In this document: positions 25,763 through 33,932 of the stretch, piece by piece
Numbering within the stretch: position 1 is the stretch's first letter
Layout: each line of letters opens with the position of its first letter
Origin: Luteolibacter ambystomatis
Lineage (GTDB): Bacteria > Verrucomicrobiota > Verrucomicrobiia > Verrucomicrobiales > Akkermansiaceae
Direction of reading: 5' to 3'
Assembly (NCBI RefSeq): GCF_018137965.1
Contig: NZ_CP073100.1
Location: 2,491,754 to 2,555,753 of the forward strand
DNA: 64,000 bases
Made by a program: the position numbers and the translations under genes
The notes under the pieces: model-generated
The model's input: only the letters and a program-made list of their open reading frames with translations
Databases searched by the model: none
Told to the model about the DNA's origin: nothing

Positions 25763-25784
25763 TCCGGACAAAAACTTGTCCGGA
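25763..25784. promoter_or_regulatory. operator-like palindrome between FAD oxidoreductase and AraC gene
   Basis: TCCGGACAA and TTGTCCGGA are perfect inverted repeats of nine bases around AAAC. A weaker half pair (ACAGGT ... ACTTGT) lies just to the left at about 25744-25758. The site is 25 bases before the regulator start, in the only shared promoter region, so it is a good candidate for autoregulation and for control of the divergent oxidoreductase. Confidence 0.6.
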
Positions 25785-25809
25785 TGACCACGTGGCGTAG
25801 CCTGCGGGC

Positions 25810-26676
25810 ATGGCGCTGGCTTCCTACGAACGGCTGATGACGACCTCCCCCCACCTGCTGTGGGCGACGGAGCGGAGCTGGGATGCGGCGGAGGCACGGG
25901 AGCGGGAGCACCGTTACGAGGGCGGGGAAAACACCTGCTGGTTCGTGCAGGAAGGCCGGGCACGGGTGACGATGGAGGATGGTACGATGAGTGACGTACT
26001 AGAAGGACAGTGGCTCTTCCTGAGGCCGGGGCTGCGGCACCAGGAGTTCGGCGGGCCGTTCCGGTTTCTCTCGATCGGGCTGCGCTGGCGTTGGCCGAAC
26101 GGGCTGCACCTTTTCGAGAAAGGACTGCCACGCGTGGCGGCGGAGAACGAGGTGCCGGAATTGCAGCCAGCGGCGCGGGATGTGATCGCGCGCACGGCGG
26201 CGCTGGTGCCGCGGCATCACCACTATCTCACGCTGGGGGAGACGAGTCTGGCGGCGTTCGGGCGGCTGGCGGCGCTGGCGGGGGATTGGGCCGCAGCATT
26301 CGCGGTAGCCATGGAGCGGCTGGAGATCGGCGCGGAGTTGCTGGAGGACTTTGATCCGCGGCTCGAGGCCATGCACCGGATGCTGGGCACTCTACCGCTG
26401 GACAAGGAACTGCCCGCGGCTGTGATCGAGGCGGCCACGGGATTGTCCGAGCGGCAGTTGAACCGCCTCTCACGCGCCGCCGGAGGACGCACGCTGCGGG
26501 AGGCCTTTGAAAACCGCCGCTACGAATACGCGCGGGAGGCGCTGCTGGAACCGGGCGGACGGGTGAAGACGGTGGCCAGCGCGCTGGGGTTCACGGATCT
26601 GGCGTTGTTCAATAGATGGTTCCGGAGACGGTCCGGGAGAAATCCGCGGGAGGTGCGGGGAAAGATGCAGTCGTGA
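25810..26676 (+). CDS. AraC-family transcriptional regulator
   Basis: A 288-residue protein. The N-terminal about 120 residues form a cupin-like sensor (FVQEGRARVTMEDG, DVLEGQWLFLRPGLRHQEFGGPF). The C-terminal AraC double helix-turn-helix covers about 195-285, with ATGLSERQLNRLSRAAGG and TVASALGFTDLALFNRWFRRRSGRNPREVR, the canonical GF-D-x-x-x-FNRxFRR signature. It is divergent from the FAD oxidoreductase and most likely controls it in response to a sugar or related ligand. Confidence 0.9.
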   Translation: MALASYERLMTTSPHLLWATERSWDAAEAREREHRYEGGENTCWFVQEGRARVTMEDGTMSDVLEGQWLFLRPGLRHQEFGGPFRFLSIGLRWRWPNGLHLFEKGLPRVAAENEVPELQPAARDVIARTAALVPRHHHYLTLGETSLAAFGRLAALAGDWAAAFAVAMERLEIGAELLEDFDPRLEAMHRMLGTLPLDKELPAAVIEAATGLSERQLNRLSRAAGGRTLREAFENRRYEYAREALLEPGGRVKTVASALGFTDLALFNRWFRRRSGRNPREVRGKMQS

Positions 26677-26683
26677 GGAGAGG

Positions 26684-26710
26684 AACCACGAAAGGCACGA
26701 AAGAACACGA
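26684..26710. repeat. short dispersed repeat, second copy
   Basis: AACCACGAAAGGCACGAA, identical for 18 bases to 5141-5158, then AGAACACGAAA. It starts eight bases after the AraC stop codon and precedes the family-2 inverted repeat. Confidence 0.5.
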
Positions 26711-26753
26711 AAAGAGGAGGCCCACGGATTGCACGGGTTCGGGTCTTCTCTTC

Positions 26754-26898
26754 GTAGCCGGAGTGGTGACACTTCGGGCTGGGAGGATTTCCAATGTCGT
26801 GACGGGAATATTTTCCCACCGATGCCCATCCATGGCGGAGTGGTCCTGCAACTTTCTTCGCGGGCTCACCCAGCCCGAAGTGTCACCACTCCGGCTAC
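26754..26898. repeat. family-2 dispersed inverted repeat, copy B
   Basis: The 30-base arms (26754-26783, starting GTAGCCGGAGTGGTGACACT, and 26869-26898, ending CACTCCGGCTAC) are perfect reverse complements with an 85-base spacer. Where copy A has TCGTGAGAC in the left arm, this copy has TGGTGACAC, and the right arm changes to match. It fills the gap between two convergent genes. Confidence 0.88.
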
Positions 26899-26911
26899 AA
26901 AGAGAGAGGAT

Positions 26912-28105
26912 CTATTTCCTCTCGTTCCAGTAGATGACGAGATTCTTTGTCGCGCGGCCGGAGGCGATGAGGTCGGGCTTCCCATCGCCGTTGAGATCGG
27001 CGGCTTTGAGGTCCTCGCAGGCCATGCCGTTGTCATCAATCACGGCGTGGCGGGTCCAGGTGCTGCCATCTTCCGCCGCGGGGATATAGAGCCGCAGGCC
27101 GACCTTCTTGTCCGCTCCGGCGGGTTCGCGCCAACCGGCCACGACCTGATCGTAGCCGGTGCCGAGGAAATCGGCGGCGGCCAGCGCGTGACCCTGGTTG
27201 AGGGTGTCATCGAGCAGCACACGCTTCTGCGACCAGAGACCGGTGGTGGATTCCGGATTCACCGCGACCTGGTTGCCGTGCATCGGCTCGATGGTGGCGA
27301 TGAAGCGCTTGCCATCCGGCAGCTTGCCAAGGCGAACCTCGCCGGCGGGTTTTTCCGTGAGACGCCCGGCCTGCCATGGGGTGTCCCCTGCCCCATCGCT
27401 TTTCCGCAGGAGGTGGACGCCTTCCTTGCATGCGACCAGCAGCGAATCGCCCGCGGTGCCAGGCCAGGCAACCGGAGTGAAATTGTGCGCCATGTGGAAC
27501 TGGTCATTGAGCAGGAAGGTGGACCATGGCTCCGCGGCTTCCTTGCCGGGACGATAGCCGAGGAAGCGGATGCCATCGCCCGCGCCATTGACATTGCCAC
27601 AGCCATGCAGTGGCAGCACGGCGAGGAAGGGATGACTTTCCGGGTCCCGCACCCATTGCATGCGGTGGACGGTGGGTTCGCGGTGTTGCTCGTGCGCGGT
27701 CCATGGCGCGGTGCGGTCTTCGCCGGGGATGAGAGTGAACACCGCGCCGCTGTTGCGGGTATCCCCGGGATTCCACTCGCCACCAATGGCCACCTCCGCG
27801 CCGCCCTTGGAGCCGATGTTCGCGGCGGCGATGCAGACGTGATCCTGCTTCGTCAGCGGACCGGTGAAGCGGTGCTTCTTCCAATCCGGTGCCTGGTACC
27901 AGACCGTTTCCTTGGAATCGACCAGCGCGATGTCCAGCTTGCCATCGCCATCAATGTCCGCGATCGCGAGGCCGTAGCCGATGCCGAGCCGGTCATCAAT
28001 GGTCTGCGCGCGGAACACCGCAGGTTGCGCCTCCGGCAGAGCGTGGAGCGACCCGGCGGCGGCCAGAAGGCAGGCGTAAAGGGCGGAGGTGCGGAAACGC
28101 GGCAT
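26912..28105 (-). CDS. exported FG-GAP/VCBS-repeat protein
   Basis: A 397-residue protein with a signal peptide (MPRFRTSALYACLLAAAGSLHA). FG-GAP-type blades have calcium-loop motifs, clearest in LAIADIDGDGKLDIALVDS near the N-terminus and LKAADLNGDGKPDLIASGR near the C-terminus, with weaker blades between (HALAAADFLGTGYDQVVAG). This predicts a seven-bladed beta-propeller of integrin type. Such proteins bind ligands or sugars outside the cell; no enzyme residues are visible. Transcribed toward the AraC gene. Confidence 0.8.
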   Translation of the reverse strand: MPRFRTSALYACLLAAAGSLHALPEAQPAVFRAQTIDDRLGIGYGLAIADIDGDGKLDIALVDSKETVWYQAPDWKKHRFTGPLTKQDHVCIAAANIGSKGGAEVAIGGEWNPGDTRNSGAVFTLIPGEDRTAPWTAHEQHREPTVHRMQWVRDPESHPFLAVLPLHGCGNVNGAGDGIRFLGYRPGKEAAEPWSTFLLNDQFHMAHNFTPVAWPGTAGDSLLVACKEGVHLLRKSDGAGDTPWQAGRLTEKPAGEVRLGKLPDGKRFIATIEPMHGNQVAVNPESTTGLWSQKRVLLDDTLNQGHALAAADFLGTGYDQVVAGWREPAGADKKVGLRLYIPAAEDGSTWTRHAVIDDNGMACEDLKAADLNGDGKPDLIASGRATKNLVIYWNERK

Positions 28106-28350
28106 CCGGAGGCTACGCGGGCTGCCGCGTGATCTGTCGGAAAAGCGGTGATGGTTTTCGAGAGGTAGGTAGCGCGAAGTTTGGCTTCACGGGAGGATCT
28201 CCGGCCGGGAGACAAACTCCCGAAGGATTGCCACAACGGCGGACGTTTGCTTATGGTTTGAAAAGCGTGGCCGGATTTTCACCTCTCCGAATGGAGCGAC
28301 AAGACGATCCGGCCGCAGCTTTGTTCCTGCAAACATTTACCGACCATTCC

Positions 28351-28905
28351 ATGAAAACCAAACTTCTGTCTTTGTTCGTGGCCGCCGCGGCCCTCGGCTC
28401 CAACGCCCTGGCGCTCACCAGCGGCGATCCCGTGGAAATCGATGCCGTGAACCGCGGCCGCAAGGTGCAGGGCGACGTGCCGAAGGCATGGGAACCCGGC
28501 AAGGTCTATGTGCTCGAATGCTGGGCCACCTGGTGCGGCCCGTGCGTGGCGGCGATCCCCCACGTGGACGGCCTGTATGACAAGTACAAGGACAAGGGCC
28601 TGCGCGTGATCGGCATGAACGTGTGGGAGGACGACAAGGGCACGGTGGAGAAGTTCGTGAAGGGCAAGGGCGAGGGCATGTCCTACCCGGTGGTCTTCAC
28701 CGGTGACAAGGGCTCGGCTTTTTCCAAGAAATGGCTGATCCCTGCGAAGGCCACCGGCATCCCGTTCGCCTTCGTGGTGAAGGACGGCAAGCTGCTCTTC
28801 ACCACCCACCCGGCCAACCTGAACGATCAGATGATCGAAGGCCTGCTCGCCGGCGGCGCGAAGCAGGATGAGATCGTGAAGAGCATGTCCGCGAAGAAGG
28901 AGTAG
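28351..28905 (+). CDS. TlpA-like exported thioredoxin
   Basis: A 184-residue protein with a signal peptide (MKTKLLSLFVAAAALGSNALA). The thioredoxin fold has the redox pair C62-G-P-C65 in ECWATWCGPCVAAIPHVDGL and the cis-Pro region TGIPFAFVVKDGK. The length and VYVLECWATWCGPC entry match TlpA/ResA-type periplasmic thiol reductases. The ATG at 28351 is set by the signal peptide; the frame is open far upstream. A clean terminator follows, so it appears monocistronic. Confidence 0.87.
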   Translation: MKTKLLSLFVAAAALGSNALALTSGDPVEIDAVNRGRKVQGDVPKAWEPGKVYVLECWATWCGPCVAAIPHVDGLYDKYKDKGLRVIGMNVWEDDKGTVEKFVKGKGEGMSYPVVFTGDKGSAFSKKWLIPAKATGIPFAFVVKDGKLLFTTHPANLNDQMIEGLLAGGAKQDEIVKSMSAKKE

Positions 28906-28917
28906 CCTCCAATGGCC

Positions 28918-28945
28918 CGGCGGAACGCTGCGTGGCGTTCCGCCG
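28918..28945 (+). terminator. intrinsic-type terminator hairpin
   Basis: A perfect 11-bp stem, CGGCGGAACGC with GCGTTCCGCCG, around a six-base loop, followed by TTT. It starts 12 bases after the TlpA-like gene and could also serve the convergent oxidoreductase gene ending at 28972. Confidence 0.8.
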
Positions 28946-28971
28946 TTTCCCATCCCCTCGCCCGAACTTTC

Positions 28972-29955
28972 TCAGAGCGCCAGCGAGGCCTCGATGGGGG
29001 TGATTTCGAAATCAAGCCACGGGGCGAGCGGGAGGTTCCGGCAGAGGGCGAGGACGGATTCCGCATCGCGCTCACGGAACAGGAGGAAGCCGCGCCAGTC
29101 GGATGGTGCGGTGTCCTTCGGCGGGAACTGGGCGGAGATGAGTTTCCCCTCGCTCAGCAGGCTGTGCAGAGCACTGGTTTCGGCGGGGATTTTTCCTGCA
29201 GGGGCGTCGTCCGGGGTGGAGGCATGGCGGACCGTGACCATGAAGCGCGGTACGGTATCGAGCGCCGTTTCCGGATCGAAGTCCGCGCTCCGCGGGAACC
29301 GGAGGACCGGCCCGGTGAAGATCGTTTCCAGGCGGGAACCGAGATCGGAGAGCCAGCGGCGGCGGATATCATCGGTGACGTGCGCGGCCTCCCAGGCGAC
29401 GAAAGGCGGCAGCGGCGAGAAGCCATTGAACCAGAAAACACCGCGATGGACGGGCGCAAGTACGGTGTCCAACGTAGGATGCAGCCCGCCATGGCCGTAT
29501 TGGGCGGCGGCACCACCGGTGGTGAGCAGGACCATGGCGCGCTTTCCCGCGCCGATGCCGTTTTCGTACCACCGCCCGCGGCTGTAGATGCGCTGAAAGG
29601 CGAAGACGCGGTCCACCCAGCCCTTGAGAATGGCTGGCATGCCGAACCACCACAGCGGGAAACTGAAGATGAGAAGATCCGCCTGCTCCAGCTTGCGGAT
29701 CTCCGCTTCGATTTCCGGAGTAAAGCCGTCGTGGGTGCTGGCATGAGCTTCCTCCCGCTGCTGTTTGAGATGGGCGGGATCTGCCACGGTGGTGAAATTC
29801 CGCCGGTCCGAGACGGGCTGGAAGTTCATGGCGTGCAGGTCGGTGAAGGTGACCTGGTGCCCCTGCGCGGCGAGAACGCGAGCGGCCTCCGCGGCCATGG
29901 CGGAGGAAAAACCGCCCGGTTCGTGATGGGCGTGGACGATGAGGACATTTGACAT
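28972..29955 (-). CDS. flavodoxin-fold NAD(P)H:quinone oxidoreductase fused to a YCII-like domain
   Basis: A 327-residue protein. Residues 1-210 match the NQO/MdaB-type flavodoxin fold: NVLIVHAHHEPGGFSSAMAAEA, ADLLIFSFPLWWFGMPAILKGWVDRVFA and LLTTGGAAAQYG. The C-terminal about 95 residues (PRFMVTVRHASTPDD, LLSEGKLISAQFPPKD, GFLLFRERDAESVLALC) look like a YCII/muconolactone-isomerase-type ferredoxin-like domain, an unusual fusion. I set the start at 29955 (MSNVLIVHAHHEP). It is divergent from an HxlR regulator, a common pairing in quinone or electrophile stress. Confidence 0.82.
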   Translation of the reverse strand: MSNVLIVHAHHEPGGFSSAMAAEAARVLAAQGHQVTFTDLHAMNFQPVSDRRNFTTVADPAHLKQQREEAHASTHDGFTPEIEAEIRKLEQADLLIFSFPLWWFGMPAILKGWVDRVFAFQRIYSRGRWYENGIGAGKRAMVLLTTGGAAAQYGHGGLHPTLDTVLAPVHRGVFWFNGFSPLPPFVAWEAAHVTDDIRRRWLSDLGSRLETIFTGPVLRFPRSADFDPETALDTVPRFMVTVRHASTPDDAPAGKIPAETSALHSLLSEGKLISAQFPPKDTAPSDWRGFLLFRERDAESVLALCRNLPLAPWLDFEITPIEASLAL

Positions 29956-29985
29956 GCGGAGTAGGCTACCCCATGGGGACAATCC

Positions 29986-30018
29986 GTAAACTACCCACCC
30001 TTTTATCCCATAGTTACC
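29986..30018. promoter_or_regulatory. possible HxlR operator (imperfect inverted repeat)
   Basis: GTAAACTA and TAGTTACC face each other 17 bases apart in the 156-base divergent promoter region. The match is imperfect, and the assignment rests mainly on location between an HxlR gene and its usual target. Confidence 0.3.
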
Positions 30019-30111
30019 AAAAGGTCCTAATTGGGCGGAATGAGGTGTTTCCAGCGTGGAAGAAAGTTTCCTCCTCTTCAAAGCGGAGCCGAATGACAAT
30101 CCCATGAAATC

Positions 30112-30453
30112 ATGAAACACGACCAATGCCCGGTGATGCGTACGCTGGAGGTGATGGGCGGCAAGTGGAAGCCGATCATCCTCCACTATCTGGACGAGGG
30201 CCCGCGCCGCACCGGTGAACTCGGGCGGCTGATCCCGCAGGCGAGCGGGAAGATGCTCACCCAGCAGCTCCGGGAGCTGGAGCGGGACGGCATCGTGCGG
30301 CGGAAGATCTACCGCGAAGTGCCGCCGAAGGTGGAATACTCGCTGACCCCGCGCGGCGAATCCCTTCGCCCCATCATCCGCGCGATGTGCGAGTGGGCGA
30401 AGGTGAATCCGCGGGAAGGCAGGAGGCGGGATCGAGCTGGCTCGGATGGATAG
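30112..30453 (+). CDS. HxlR-family winged-helix regulator
   Basis: A 113-residue protein: CPVMRTLEVMGGKWKPIILHYL, GELGRLIPQASGKMLTQQLRELERDGIVRR and VEYSLTPRGESL are the classic HxlR/DUF24 motifs. Cys6, next to the start of helix 1, is the position used as a redox or electrophile sensor in this family (as in HypR/YodB). It diverges from the flavodoxin-type oxidoreductase, its likely target. Confidence 0.92.
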   Translation: MKHDQCPVMRTLEVMGGKWKPIILHYLDEGPRRTGELGRLIPQASGKMLTQQLRELERDGIVRRKIYREVPPKVEYSLTPRGESLRPIIRAMCEWAKVNPREGRRRDRAGSDG

Positions 30454-30726
30454 GAGCAGGATGAGCTTCCGAAGAAAATCAGGGTATCACCGGCCGGACC
30501 ATCCGACAACCAACATGCAAATCATATGCAAATACGCCATGGACAACCTGATAAATCTGAAATCACACCTAACATTCAAATAAGTGTTTTTTCTCGACAA
30601 AAATATCATTCAGAACTCTCTTCACACGATAAATCCATTTCTAACGATAATTATTTACCATCCCCGGAAATCCATCCCACCATTTCATTCGGTCCCGAAT
30701 TATAGATAATTTGATTATATTTATTT
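30454..30726. other. AT-rich leader of the four-gene kinase/SIR2 operon
   Basis: About 270 bases, sharply more AT-rich than the flanks from about 30520 onward, leading straight into the histidine kinase gene. There is no Shine-Dalgarno sequence before the ATG at 30727 (the preceding bases are TTGATTATATTTATTT). It plausibly holds the operon promoter and marks the left edge of transferred DNA. Confidence 0.5.
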
Positions 30727-32514
30727 ATGTCCAACCTAAGCGATGCCATCTGGAATCTGAATGCAGAGGCCGAATACGGTCCTTCGGATCTGGAACTGGC
30801 GGATCAGGGGCAAACCGTATTCCGCAGGTTCGGAGAAAAACTCCTGCAGACCATCCGGCAAAACCAACCGTCCGTTCACAAAGGGTATCTGGCGGTCGCA
30901 GGTCTGGCCCGGGCGGCGTTCAAGATTGCCGCCACCTTCCCACCGGACTCCCCGGTTTTCGGGATCGAGATCGAACGTTCGTTGACGGACAATCTGTTTG
31001 GCAATCAGGAGACCTTCCGGCACATGGATTCACAGGACGCGGGATTGCTGCCCGGGAAGCTGGAGCCGGGCCAGTCCCGTATCGTGATCAAGTTGCTCGG
31101 AAACGGAGAGTACTTCGGTCTGTTCTGTGCGGATGTGGATTCCGCAGGAGCCAATCAGTTGGTGGGTGAACTGCGTTCCGCGTGGCAGGCCATCTGCCGC
31201 TGCCTTTCCGAGGCCGTGTTTTCGATGCGCTTGGAAGCACTCGCCGCACCCTTCAACTTTGGTGAAATCGCCGGCGATGGAAACGTCTCCGAAAAGGATC
31301 TCCATGAGCAGATCTGCCGTCAGGCGGCACTCGGCTTCGCCGCCGATGGGGCTGTGCTGCGCCTCTACAACGAAGCAGAAAGCACTCTGGAGGTACGTGG
31401 AAGCTGGGGGGAAATCCGTCATGCGCCCGGGGAGCGCGGTGGTCCCGCCGAACGCATCTGCCAACGTGTTTTCGAAGACGATGGGAACTATGGCACGGCA
31501 AGGGCTCTCCGATCCGGAAAAGGATTCGGCATCGAAATCACCGCGGACGATGAGGAAACCCTCCGCCGTGTCGGCATCGGCTCCTACATGGTGATGAGTC
31601 TGCAATCCGATATCGTATCCACCAGTTTTGCGGGCAAACTCGGCACCCTTTCCATCTTTCACTACCGCGAACATGAGTTCTCCCTCCGGGACATCCGGTT
31701 GTTCCATTCATTCACGGAGCGGGTCGGAGACGATCTGGCACTGATCGCTCTGATGAGAAAGCAGGAGGAGATCAATGAGTTCGTGATGACCCAATCCAAT
31801 GCCTCGACCCGTGCGGAGATCATCTCCCTTTTCGCCCACGATCTGGGCCACAAGGCGATTCATGCCACGGAAAAAACCCGCGACTTGATCGACAACGCCA
31901 AAAAGGCGATCCGCCAAAAGCTCTCGTTTGAGAAAATCCAGACTTCGGCGGAGGAGGCGGAGGAAGCCTGCCTGCGGATGGAGACCGAGCTGGGACAACT
32001 CAAGAATCTCACCAAACATTTCGATCCGGGAGACGAGGAGGATTTCTCCGTGCATGATTTGTTCACCAACATCCACCGCGATTTCAGAGCCGCCCTGGAC
32101 CGCAACGGCATGAGCATGGAAATCCAGGTCAGCGGCAATACCACGCTGCGCGGTGCCCGGCGGGTCTTGCAACAGGTCGTTTTCAATCTGGTGATCAACG
32201 CCATCGATGCACAGAAATCGACCGGCAGGAGCCGGAAGAACATCATCCACGTGCGTTGCACGGAAAACACCACGGGATCGCGCCGACAAATCAAAATCCT
32301 CTTTTGGGATGACGGACCCGGCATCAGCTGGGCGCACTTCCCCAATCCGAACGATATCTTTCTTCTCGGAAAAACCTCCAAAAAGGACGGGCAGGGTACC
32401 GGCACGGGACTGCCCATGTCCCGCCGTCTGATCGACAGTCATTTCCGTGGCAGCCTCGAGTTGAAGGATCGGAGCAAAGCCTTGTTTGAATTGACCCTCG
32501 AAGCGACAGCCTGA
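30727..32514 (+). CDS. soluble GAF-domain histidine kinase
   Basis: A 595-residue protein with no TM helix. Residues 1-185 are unassigned. About 190-345 is GAF-like (LHEQICRQAALGFAADGAVLR, GTLSIFHYREHEFSLRDIRLF). 360-430 is the dimerisation helix pair with phospho-acceptor candidate His371 in LFAHDLGHKAIHATEKTRDL. 440-592 is the HATPase_c domain with N-box NLVINAIDA (487-495), G1 DDGPGI (528-533) and G2 GTGTGLPMSR (557-566). Cytoplasmic sensing by GAF is predicted. It leads a four-gene run with a receiver protein 29 bases downstream. Confidence 0.9.
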   Translation: MSNLSDAIWNLNAEAEYGPSDLELADQGQTVFRRFGEKLLQTIRQNQPSVHKGYLAVAGLARAAFKIAATFPPDSPVFGIEIERSLTDNLFGNQETFRHMDSQDAGLLPGKLEPGQSRIVIKLLGNGEYFGLFCADVDSAGANQLVGELRSAWQAICRCLSEAVFSMRLEALAAPFNFGEIAGDGNVSEKDLHEQICRQAALGFAADGAVLRLYNEAESTLEVRGSWGEIRHAPGERGGPAERICQRVFEDDGNYGTARALRSGKGFGIEITADDEETLRRVGIGSYMVMSLQSDIVSTSFAGKLGTLSIFHYREHEFSLRDIRLFHSFTERVGDDLALIALMRKQEEINEFVMTQSNASTRAEIISLFAHDLGHKAIHATEKTRDLIDNAKKAIRQKLSFEKIQTSAEEAEEACLRMETELGQLKNLTKHFDPGDEEDFSVHDLFTNIHRDFRAALDRNGMSMEIQVSGNTTLRGARRVLQQVVFNLVINAIDAQKSTGRSRKNIIHVRCTENTTGSRRQIKILFWDDGPGISWAHFPNPNDIFLLGKTSKKDGQGTGTGLPMSRRLIDSHFRGSLELKDRSKALFELTLEATA

Positions 32515-32543
32515 GTTCGCCAATATTCTCCAAATCGAAAAAT

Positions 32544-33371
32544 ATGAACGAGACCTATTCCCCCGTGGCACTGATCGTGGACGATGACGAAGCTGTTGTG
32601 GCCCGTTTGTCGAGGAACTTTCTTCGCGAAACTTCCATGGGTGTGCTTGTGGCGCAGACTCTCTCCGAGGCTGCGGATCTCATCGAAAACGATGATGTCC
32701 GCATCGACGCCCTCGTGATGGACTTGAACTTCCGGGAAGGAACGCGGGATGACAGCCGCGATCTGCGCGATGGCCTGGATTTCATCCAGTTTGCCCAAAA
32801 GGCACGGCAGGAGGTTCCCACCGCTGTTGTCTCGGTGGAGGGAGATGATGCGGATCGGAAAACCCAGGCGCAGAGGATGAAAATCCGCGTCAACAGTTGG
32901 CATCCGAAGCTTGGCCAGCAGCCGGGGCCTTTGAGCCCGTGGGCCACCGTGGAGCGAGCCTGCCTGACCAAGACCTTGAAAACGGATCGCGATTTTCGCT
33001 CCCGACTGAAGCAATTGGGAATCGAGGTGCAGGATCTGCTTACGGACGAAGCCATTGCGGAAAAGGTGCGCAAGGTGGTGCGCTTCCCGCGTCTGACCTA
33101 TCTGACAAATCTGGGATCCGATTTCGAGGCGATCAGACCGATTGAAGTGATCTGTTCACAGGTGGGGAAAGGACGCTACTCCGCCAGCGCCATTCAGATC
33201 GGCATGCTTACCTCCGGCGAGGGGGAGAATCTGGATGAGGCGGTCGAAGATCTGGCCGGCATCCTGGTGGAAGAGGCGAAGCTCTATCTGTCCGGAGACT
33301 ATGAACCGATGGGCTATGCCGCGAAAGTGCGGGACAATCTCCTGTCCTTCCTCAAGCCGGTGTCCGCGTAA
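32544..33371 (+). CDS. receiver-domain protein with HicB-like C-terminal domain
   Basis: A 275-residue protein. The receiver domain is at 7-125 with acidic pocket DDD (13-15), phospho-acceptor Asp60 in ALVMDLNF and switch residue Ser97 (AVVSVEG). Residues 125-190 are a helical linker. Residues 196-250 (RPIEVICSQVGKGRYSASA, then LTSGEGENLDEAVEDLAGILVEEAKLYL) read like a HicB antitoxin: a beta strand, an aspect like YxAxxPEL..G, then the G-x-T-x-x-EA-x-x-N-x-x-EA-x-x-x-Y-L helix. No usual DNA-binding output domain is present. It is followed 30 bases on by a HicA-like gene. The HicB assignment is my reading, not a search result. Confidence 0.72.
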   Translation: MNETYSPVALIVDDDEAVVARLSRNFLRETSMGVLVAQTLSEAADLIENDDVRIDALVMDLNFREGTRDDSRDLRDGLDFIQFAQKARQEVPTAVVSVEGDDADRKTQAQRMKIRVNSWHPKLGQQPGPLSPWATVERACLTKTLKTDRDFRSRLKQLGIEVQDLLTDEAIAEKVRKVVRFPRLTYLTNLGSDFEAIRPIEVICSQVGKGRYSASAIQIGMLTSGEGENLDEAVEDLAGILVEEAKLYLSGDYEPMGYAAKVRDNLLSFLKPVSA

Positions 33372-33401
33372 CATCCTCCCGATCGAACAATATTTCCGGA
33401 T

Positions 33402-33929
33402 ATGGCTATCAAGCTGAAGGATCTCGACCGCTTTCTGGTAAGCGGCAAAATGGGCTTTGATCGGCGTGAGGAGTCCAGACACACGGGGTATGTGGTCCGC
33501 ATGGGGAATGCCAGGCTCGGCCTTCCCACCCTGCTGAGGGTCTCCCATGGAGGGGGGGATGCCGCCCTCAACAACATCAAAGGCGTGGCCCAGGCTCTGG
33601 GGCTGAATGTCAAGGAGCTGCAAACCGCGGAGAAATGCCATATCTCACGCGAATGCATCCTTCTCATGCTGTCCGTCCACATGCTGGACTTCGCCGTCAA
33701 CCGTCGCGCCATGTTGCGGGACAAGGATGAGGGCGAGGCGGGCATCCGGGCCATGGTGGAGTCCGTGAAAATCATTCTGGCTCAAACCCCCACCTTGTCG
33801 AAAAAAGCTTGGACCGGGGAGGAATTGAAAGCCTTCGGGCGGGTGCGCCATCTTCTGCAGCAATGGGAGAAGGAACCCCTCACGGCGGAGGCAGCCAAAG
33901 CCATCATTTCCCACACCAGCAGGGGATAA
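33402..33929 (+). CDS. HicA-like protein with C-terminal helical extension
   Basis: A 175-residue protein. Residues 1-75 resemble the HicA mRNA interferase fold: KLKDLDRFLVSGKMGFDRRE, then SRHTGYVV with His27 where HicA has its catalytic G-S-H-x-x-F, then LLRVSHGGGDAALNNIKGVAQALGLNVKEL, matching V-P-x-H-G...LxxIxxQAGLS-x-EEF. About 100 further, mostly helical residues have no match to HicA, which is normally 60-80 long. It sits between the HicB-like receiver gene and the SIR2 gene (three bases apart), which supports a regulated toxin/adaptor role. Confidence 0.6.
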   Translation: MAIKLKDLDRFLVSGKMGFDRREESRHTGYVVRMGNARLGLPTLLRVSHGGGDAALNNIKGVAQALGLNVKELQTAEKCHISRECILLMLSVHMLDFAVNRRAMLRDKDEGEAGIRAMVESVKIILAQTPTLSKKAWTGEELKAFGRVRHLLQQWEKEPLTAEAAKAIISHTSRG

Positions 33930-33932
33930 GCC

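Noticed and set aside
32544-33929. Plain hicBA toxin-antitoxin pair
   Set aside because: The HicB-like part is fused to a receiver, the HicA-like protein is twice the usual length, and both lie between a histidine kinase and a SIR2 gene, so a simple TA reading does not fit.
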